Below the pieces are notes generated by a model. That model searched no databases and was not told the origin of the DNA. It worked only from the letters and a program-made list of their open reading frames with translations. Below are positions 58,201 through 64,000 of a stretch of 64,000 nt of DNA, piece after piece. Both the position numbers and the translations under genes were made by a program. The DNA is from Amaurobius ferox (lineage: Eukaryota > Arthropoda > Arachnida > Araneae > Amaurobiidae). Location: contig OX578138.1 in assembly GCA_951213105.1 (NCBI GenBank), positions 98,166,614 to 98,230,613 of the forward strand. The letters run 5' to 3'. Within the stretch, counting starts at the first letter, position 1. Every line of letters begins with the position of its first letter.

Positions 58201-61089
58201 TGTCCTTTATTATGGTAAAAGATATCCCATGAATAAACAAATTTTTTAAATTACTTGCAGGCCGACTGCTTGCGGACCTACCTCACTAGTTACGTATAAA
58301 GTTTGAAATTATATTATGAAATACAGAATGAATGTAATTAAATCTTTACTTTGCAATTGTACAATTTTGCCTAGTACATAATTACTTTTACTTTGATTCT
58401 GGATCCTTAAAAATTTGGTATTTTACCTTGAAAAGTCCTTGAATAGCCCTTGATTTTTACTTGGCTGAATCTGTATGAACCCTGTTTTAACACTTGTCTT
58501 GTGTAGGTCATTCCATCCCACATATTGGAATTAATAAAATGAATCTATTACGCTTGACATCTTATACTCTTACACATCATCTTATACTGTCACAAACTCA
58601 ATGTATTGTTATGAACATGAAAAGTGTCTTCACTTTTCTTTGCCTGTCTACACTGTGAAACAACCTTTACATGCAGCCATTCCTATTGTGTGAAACTACA
58701 GTTGCCATAGTTTGACTTTCAGGGAAGGGTTACCACATTTATTATTTATCGCTAACTTGGTGACTTTTCTAATGTACCTTCTCAAAATATCAAAAATTCT
58801 TGGAAATATGAGTCCTAGACAGTTCTTCGGAAAATATATGAGTCATCATCGCTCAGTTGGATAAGAATTAACGTGATACAAGCTGAAGTGAAATATAAAA
58901 TACTTCAGTGTTTTAAGAATTAGTTGAGCAATTAATTGCTGTTTTATTGTATCTGAAAATTTAGTGATTTTGTAAGATAGTTATCAAGCTATTCACTCTA
59001 TATTGTTCCTGTTTACACATTTTTGTGCTTTTAAATGAAAGTGTTAGTTATCCAGAAATTTGGACTCATTCTTGTATTCTGAAAGTACACCCATAATTCC
59101 AAAGGATGCATTGTAACAGTATACATCTTTACTTCAATTCAAAATTTAAAAAATAACTCAGATCTCAGGATCTATTTGTTTGTGCTTCACTCCAAAGTGT
59201 GAGTAAAGTTTACTTTAATTTTGCCCCTAGTTATTACTTTTTACTTTCCCTATACTACAATGCATCATAATGTATGGGGAAAATATTAAAATTGTGTCGA
59301 AAATCGCAACTCAAATTTTCAACAGATCTACATGTTTTTAACACTCTAGAACCCGAAAAAACTATTTAGCATGATGTCTGTGTGTATGTTTATCTGTCTG
59401 CGCAATGTATGTATTCTCTCTAGCTGAAAAACTAACTGGCCAAGTTTCACAAAATTTGGTAAGTAAATCACTTGTAGGTTGTTACCCTGGTGCTAATTAG
59501 GTTTTAGTATGATTTGGAAAAAATAACCTGCTGTTTTTTGTGAAATGGCCAAGAAAAATTATCAAAATTTAAAACAAGAGACTGTATATGATCAAGTATA
59601 TCAATTATATTCTTGTTAACACTTTACAACATAGTTGAAAAGTTTTTATGGCTTTTTTCATTCTGTCTATCAGCCCGTTAGCATGATAACTGCCGTAAAA
59701 ATGACTTTATCAAAATAAAATTTTAGTATGTTTTTCAGACGGTCTGTGGGACCTATGGGAATATAAATGAATAATATCACCCAATTAGTTTTGGATTGAA
59801 CCCGGGTTGAAAAAATGAAATACATTGAACCCTGTGGGACCTAATTTTTCAAACATTTTTTAAGCGAATTTAAAATTCACAAATTGCTTCGAAAATTTTT
59901 AGGAAATATTCAAATTATCCCATAAAATATATAAAAAAAATTTCAGTAAAATATGTTAGGTAGTTTTTTAAATAAAAATTATTTAATATAGGAAGAAAAA
60001 CAAATTCAATTAAATTCTGACGCTTGCTATATCCTCCAGAAAGGAAAAGATATATATTATATAATAAATATCTTTCCAAGAGTTTAATTATTTTATATAT
60101 AAGAGAGGTTTCACATTTTAAAATAAATATGGTAGATAACAATTTTTCAAATTTTTAAATAAAATAAATTATAGTATTGTGATGAATGAAACAATTGGAA
60201 AAATGTTTATGAATGAAATGCTGCTTTTATATAGAGGTGATTTATATTTCGATGACGTCATTTGAATAAAGTTCATTTGTTTTCGATGAAGTTTTCAAAT
60301 ATAATAAATTATTGTACTAGTATTATGATAATATTTTAAATATTACTGAGGAATGTATCATATTTTAGAGATGTTTAAACTAGGCAATTTATATTTCAAT
60401 GCCATTATTTGAATGAAATACATTTTCTTCGATGAAGTTTTCAAATATAATAAATTAATGTAGTATTGCGATAATTTTAAAAATATTACTGAGGAATGTA
60501 TTGTATTTTAAAGATGTTTATATAAAATTGCATTGAAATTGGAAAGTGTTTCATAATCAATGCTTTATGCATGATTGATCTTTCATGTTTTATATTCAAT
60601 TTTTGACAACGAAAAGAATAAGATCAACACTATAACTCTAGGACTAACTGTTCTCGAGATTTTTTTTTTCTTTGCAATTTGCCATGTCTCCTTTGAACAT
60701 ACATACAATTGAAAATGAAAATTTAATTAAAACTGCAAATTCAGTGTGTTTTCAAATAATTTTTTTGTGTTATATTGTGCAATTAAACTTAATTTAATGA
60801 ATTATGGAAAAGATAAAGAAAAAACGAATTTGAGGCTGTAGGAAAAGTCTTGTGCTGCCTGCATCAGATTTTTTGTGTTCATGTATGTATGCTTTTATTT
60901 ATATATGTCTAAACAACTTTTGAATTTCAGAAAATTTTCTCTGAGAAGATGAGCAATTGTATTTGGACAGCAATGTTCCTCTTAGATGATAAACCTCTAA
61001 AGACCCCAACAGTTTTTCTTGCACACATGAGGTTATCTGTTGTTTTTTACCATAATCTAAAACCAAAATATTCTTTGATTGCTGAAAAG
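49095..61089 (+). CDS. Spliced gene, CENP-N/Chl4-like kinetochore protein (5' part, 5 exons)
   Basis: Exons 49095-49298, 49937-49985, 53545-53604, 54431-54510 and 60931-61089 join in one open frame of 552 nt (184 codons). All introns are GT-AG, and three of the four donors match or nearly match GTAAGT. The N-terminal 68 residues are Lys-rich and helical ('ELTFLLNKFRKDDIL'). The following part includes 'FSDLDELILYLQLKYIQ' and 'RYWNILEIKD'. Exon 5 has 'NCIWTAMFLLDDK' and 'LSVVFYHNLKPKYSL'. Length, order and spacing recall CENP-N, the CCAN subunit that binds CENP-A nucleosomes: helical pyrin-like start, a 'D-x-x-x-M-Q-F...W-D-V-F' helix, then 'VWIRIAWG...YVVYYS'. CENP-N is ~340 residues, so the 3' half is outside the window or unrecognised. 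Identity is remembered similarity, not a search; the exon chain itself is firmer. Confidence 0.55.
49937..49985 (+). CDS. CENP-N-like gene, coding exon 2
   Basis: Acceptor 'ttgtatttcag' and donor GTAAGT at 49986. 49 nt, ends in phase 1. Confidence 0.6.
51008..53147 (+). mobile_element. Decayed inverted-repeat DNA transposon in intron 2
   Basis: Arms 51008-51246 and 52911-53147 are inverted repeats of about 238 bp: 'gattttaccTgaggggaga' against its complement, 'aaacgcccactttca', 'gttgctacctaatag'. True termini and target duplication are not clear. A 'aggtcattccatgtcatttc' motif at 50571 may be a further left end. Inside is a broken coding region. A ~100-bp internal direct duplication lies at 52694-52870. 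Confidence 0.65.
51797..52452 (+). pseudogene. Remnant of the transposon's protein gene
   Basis: Readable pieces in several frames: 'PESWSVAKTCHEFGASQHLV', 'VVDFYESDENSRMCPGAKD' with 'CVSI' following, and later 'DTVWMPYDNVLYVLTPSEL' and 'TGRTWNID'. I recall this set of motifs (…FYESDEYSRMCPGKKD…, …WVPxDNVL…) from a widespread, poorly characterised arthropod/cnidarian transposon-linked protein family; I cannot name the superfamily. Stops and frameshifts show it is dead, and the central catalytic part is deleted. Confidence 0.5.
53545..53604 (+). CDS. CENP-N-like gene, coding exon 3
   Basis: Acceptor 'tttacttttatag' and donor GTATGT at 53605. 60 nt, keeps the phase. Intron 2 (3.6 kb) contains a decayed transposon. 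Confidence 0.55.
54431..54510 (+). CDS. CENP-N-like gene, coding exon 4
   Basis: Acceptor 'ctttatttag' and donor GTAAGT at 54511. 80 nt restores phase 0. Encodes 'STKVSNSMLKYFNKYDISC'. Confidence 0.58.
54616..54675. repeat. ~55-bp repeat, inverted partner at 59048-59102
   Basis: 'gagtgagtccaaatttctgg' here is the inverse of 'ccagaaatttggactcattc' at about 59056. The pair lies 4.4 kb apart in intron 4. It may mark the ends of an old element or two stray fragments. The 90-codon frame at 54730-55002 shows no family motif. Confidence 0.45.
55944..56807. mobile_element. Foldback MITE D2 (CAGGGTGTCCC ends) in intron 4
   Basis: Left end 'cagggtgtcccaaaaag', right end 'ctttttgggacatcctg', flanked by TA-rich sequence, 864 bp. 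Collinear with D1 over its full length ('gatcccTatttt' core, 'acataggagacatttt', 'gtttatgatccctattt'). No coding sequence. Confidence 0.85.
56808..59241. other. Intron sequence, no supported gene
   Basis: 2.4 kb. A (TA/TACATACA)n tract at 56808-56850. A minus-strand frame at 57417-57668 reads smoothly but matches nothing I know; flanking stops suggest debris. 'gtatgaaccctg' at about 58484-58495, after 'agtccttgaatagcccttga', resembles the tip of a hAT-type repeat, but its partner was not found. 58630-58695 resembles the Gypsy left flank at 33538-33590 ('gcagccattcctatt'). Confidence 0.4.
59242..60868 (-). mobile_element. A-family element A11, split by B4
   Basis: Hairpin end at 59242-59285; degraded 'gcctgcatcaga' end at 60868. 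It is interrupted at 59618-60587. The join 'attcttgtt' / 'ttatattcaattttt' restores the block read uninterrupted in the other A copies ('cttgttttatacg'). Confidence 0.65.
59618..60587 (-). mobile_element. B-family element B4 nested in A11
   Basis: Minus sense. The terminal hairpin 'aacactttacaac...gttgaaaag' begins at 59618, and the other end 'gcatgattgatctttcatg' is at 60587. It lacks most of the microsatellite and part of the middle present in B1/B2. It provides a clean insertion boundary for the B family. Confidence 0.7.
60931..61089 (+). CDS. CENP-N-like gene, coding exon 5
   Basis: Acceptor 'ttttgaatttcag' and donor GTATTC at 61090. 159 nt, all open, phase 0 at both ends. It contains the most family-like block. 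Missing small exons between 54511 and 60930 cannot be excluded. Confidence 0.6.
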
Positions 61090-62524
61090 GTATTCTACAT
61101 TCATATATTCTATATATATTGTTAAGGTTGTAATTTTTGATTTTAACAAAAATATAATTTTATTTAAAACTATTTTGTAGTCACTATGTATTGTTTTCAA
61201 ATTTTACTTTCTATAGAATGTATAATAGAGTTGCATCGAATACTGAACATACTATTTAGTCAAGAAACCAAATATTTGGCTTAGCCGTAAAATGTTTCAG
61301 ATTTAGAAGTCAAATACCAAAATATCAATTTATATTCACTGTGAGTTAATTAAGAAGATATTTATGAATTATAGTATTGTAGAATTTCACCGATCCGCCC
61401 TTGAAAAAAAGCACCCCCCTCTTTAAAAATCACAGTCCACAAAGCATAAAATAAAATTCACCAAATAAAATAATTAATAAAAATATATATTATTTCTTTT
61501 AGCTGAAACTTACGAGTAAGCCTCCTCCCCCATACATACTCTGTGTTTATCTGTCATATTTGTAGGACAGTATCGATGGAATTCTACTTGTTCCTTTTAG
61601 CAGAAAATTACCAGTAAGTCCCCACCCCAACATTTTTCATGGTTTTTAGTCGCATTTGATAAGGCAGATTGATAGAATTCTATGGTAAATAAAAAATATT
61701 GATGATGTATCCTGTGTTGTGACACAGGTCATAACCAATATTGATCGGAAAAAGTGGCTTTGAGATGTATCACGTCCATAATATTGATTATCAAAATGAT
61801 AATTTGACAAATGTTTATACGTATAAAGTAAACAAATTCAAAATTCATAACACATTTTAATATTTTGATTTAACGCTTTAATGAAATATAACTTAAACAT
61901 GTGTATTTCAAGATCATTGAATGATTCCTAAGTTTGTGTATGCATAACCCACAATCTAGGTATGATACATAAGTCCATTCTTCTAAAGAAAAATCTGAAA
62001 GAGCAGCAAATTTTAATGTGATACTGATGAAATCACGTTTACATAATGAAATCCAAAACCGATTGATGTGACAGATCAAATAAGAATGAAACTCAAATTG
62101 ATAGTCATAAAAATAAGCTCAGATTGAATAGTATTTTAATTAATCTGTTTAGTGTGTATAACTTTTATGTAATGATTAACTTACTGTGGTTTAAAGCAGC
62201 TAATGATACACCAAAAATAAATAGTAAAACTATGGGATGGATGCACTAACCAGTGTCTACTAAGCTTAATCATAATTTAATTTATGAACAAGTTTTCTTG
62301 CTGTCACTTCAATAACAATATTCAATGCTAATGAGGTCTAACAAGACAAAACCGATCTGCTATTGTTGGATACTGTTGTGAAAGTAATGTTCCAAGTAAT
62401 TGAATTAAGGGAGTGAAGTCATTAAGCTTCTTACTTTTGAGTTGGATACGACTTGCTGTTATCTTTATTGTTTGCAAGTTTTGTTCTGTGATAACTCTTC
62501 TAATATGTTACTTTTTTTTATTTA
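61090..62524. other. Intron or 3' sequence, no supported gene
   Basis: 1.4 kb, AT-rich. Two ~45-bp similar modules at about 61491 and 61590 ('ttttagc.gaaa.tta') each resemble a splice acceptor plus donor around 13 nt, but look like a local duplication. 61225-61290 ('gcatcgaatactgaa') resembles a common hAT-type repeat end. A 69-codon minus frame at 61870-62079 is not supported. Confidence 0.4.
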
Positions 62525-63340
62525 TGTGTATGGTGTAAATTAATATTTTATAGGCAGAGTTTGTTGCTGAATGTGATCGAATAAACATTGAACATGCTAT
62601 GCCCCCTTTACTGATATATTGTATTCAACAATAACTCCTCTAAAATTTAATCTAATTTTTTTACAATTTGGATATCTGAAGATAAATATTTTATGGATTG
62701 AAGTTTGTTCCTAAATGTAGTTGGACAAAAATTATGCAACCACGTTCTGCCCCTGATATATAGTGTTCGATGATAACTTCCGTAAAACATCACAAAATTT
62801 TCTAAAATTTGAATATGTGATGTAATTTAACTTTTTACAGGCTTAGTTCATTGTTGAATGTGGTTGGATAAAAGTTGCACTTGCTATAACCCTTAAGCTC
62901 GTAATTTCTTTTCACTGATAACTCCTGTAAAATTTAATTAATTAGTTTATTTTATTTATTTTTTGAAGTTGTCTAAATTAATGTTTTACAGACTGAGTGT
63001 AGTTAAATAATTATGCAGACTACACACCCTTTACTGATATGCATCATTTGTTGATAACTTCTCTAAAACTTATCCAATATTTTGCAATTTGGATATATTG
63101 TGTCTGTAAATTAATGTTTCACAAACCAAATTTATTACTGAACCATGGTCTCACAAATATTGCATGTGCTGTTTCCCCTTTATCCATGTACATCGTCCAT
63201 CAATAACTCCTCTGAAACTTAGTTATGTTTATTTTTAATTTATGATTATTTTTTAGTTTGATTATGTGTTTTAAATTAGTATTTTATAGGCCTAATTCAT
63301 TGCTGAATATGATCGGATAAATATTAAATGAGTTGTGCCT
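62525..63340. repeat. Degenerate ~145-bp tandem repeat, about six units
   Basis: Units begin near 62525, 62670, 62812, 62960, 63095 and 63262. Each has 'taaattaatnttttayagg', 'ttgctgaatgtgatcgaata'-like and 'ataactcctctaaaa' blocks in the same order. Identity between units is low, so the array is old. The 'ttttatagg' steps mimic splice acceptors. Confidence 0.75.
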
Positions 63341-64000
63341 CCTGAAGACCCTAGACCGTGCGGCTCACATAGTGCAGGGATCGCATTCGTCCTTAAATTC
63401 CTAAAATTCTTAAAAGTTTGAAGCTTCCCTTGAATTCCTAAAATTAACCTAAAATTTTTAAATCATCCTAAAATTTTGTAATGTTTTGCTGCGGCGTCAA
63501 ATTTACTCTACTATCGCCCAAATACATTCCATTCATACGGCAATCAATGTTAAAAAAGACTTCAGAAATTAAAACGTTGTTCAAAATAGCACTCATCTTT
63601 TACAACGACGACAAAATCGCCGATTCTCAATGGTTAAATCCTCTCCGTCCATGGGCAGTTTTAGTGAAATACGATCGCTAGACGAATGGCGACCCACGTG
63701 ATCATTTACAGACCAGAATTTGGGGGAGATTCTTTTGTTTGTGGGAGTGGAAATCTCCAGCGCAAGCTAACAAACCTAGAAGCCTTTAACCTCTCAAAGA
63801 AATAAAATAGAAAAAGACGGGTTCGATTGTTGAATAGTGTGCTTCCTCATATTTACTAGATAAATCACGAAGTTTCTCTTTCTTTGCAAAGTTAAAATTT
63901 TGCTCAACTATTCTTTGTTGGGAATCAATTGTGTGCAAAAGTTTTGAAGAATTTTAGGTCTAAATCCAATAATACAAATATAGTTAGTCGGATTATGATT
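63341..64000. other. Terminal stretch, no confident gene
   Basis: 'cagggatcgcattcgtcctt' at 63376, followed by repeated 'attcctaaaa' words (to about 63478), looks like the tip of a hAT-type repeat. A 66-codon plus frame at 63481-63681 is codon-like but unrecognised; it could be an exon end or chance. Confidence 0.3.

Noticed and set aside
61491..61640. Two 13-nt candidate micro-exons with acceptor- and donor-like edges
   Set aside because: The two modules are copies of each other, and neither extends the CENP-N-like frame convincingly.

Overview
The window is AT-rich, non-coding-dominated nuclear DNA of a metazoan, most likely an arthropod (a chelicerate would fit, but this is inference). 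Evidence: BEL/Pao and Ty3/Gypsy retrotransposons, IS630/mariner and hAT DNA elements, 5S-rRNA-derived SINEs, (GACA)n-bearing rolling-circle-like repeats, and one spliced host gene with GT-AG introns. There are no bacterial operons. Almost all short open frames are chance readings of repeats.

Layout. 1-15504: tandem array of one repeat family (here 'C', ~1.4-2 kb copies arranged as ~3.4-kb double units), ending in an inverted copy that carries a nested 'A' element. 15505-18620: two foldback MITEs ending CAGGGTGTCCC, one holding a 5S-derived SINE. 18624-20470: a decayed mariner-like transposon with ~265-bp terminal inverted repeats. 20473-33447: alternating, nested and tandem copies of two non-autonomous families, 'A' (starts TCTGATG, ends in an ACTTTCCC hairpin) and 'B' (ends in an AACACTTT hairpin). 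Both have the architecture of Helentron-associated (HINE/DINE-like) elements. 33595-41679: a complete young Gypsy LTR retrotransposon with target-site duplication, tRNA-His-type primer site, gag, protease, RT, RNase H and integrase, and a textbook -1 frameshift signal at the gag/pol junction. Three point lesions interrupt its frames. 41685-48930: a decayed BEL/Pao element on the minus strand, cut by the Gypsy element, by a 249-bp hAT foldback MITE, and by a 14-unit GC-rich tandem array that itself holds a second 5S-SINE.

48930-64000 is the least repetitive part. It carries the 5' part of a spliced gene on the plus strand. Five consecutive exons keep one frame for 184 codons across introns of 0.6-6.4 kb, and the protein resembles the kinetochore protein CENP-N. 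Its introns hold a decayed inverted-repeat transposon, a second CAGGGTGTCCC MITE, and a B element inserted into an A element. The 3' exons lie beyond the window or were not recognised.

The most useful signals for follow-up are the Gypsy -1 frameshift cassette, the CENP-N-like gene, the 5S-SINE family, and the two hairpin-ended families whose nested insertions define their ends.
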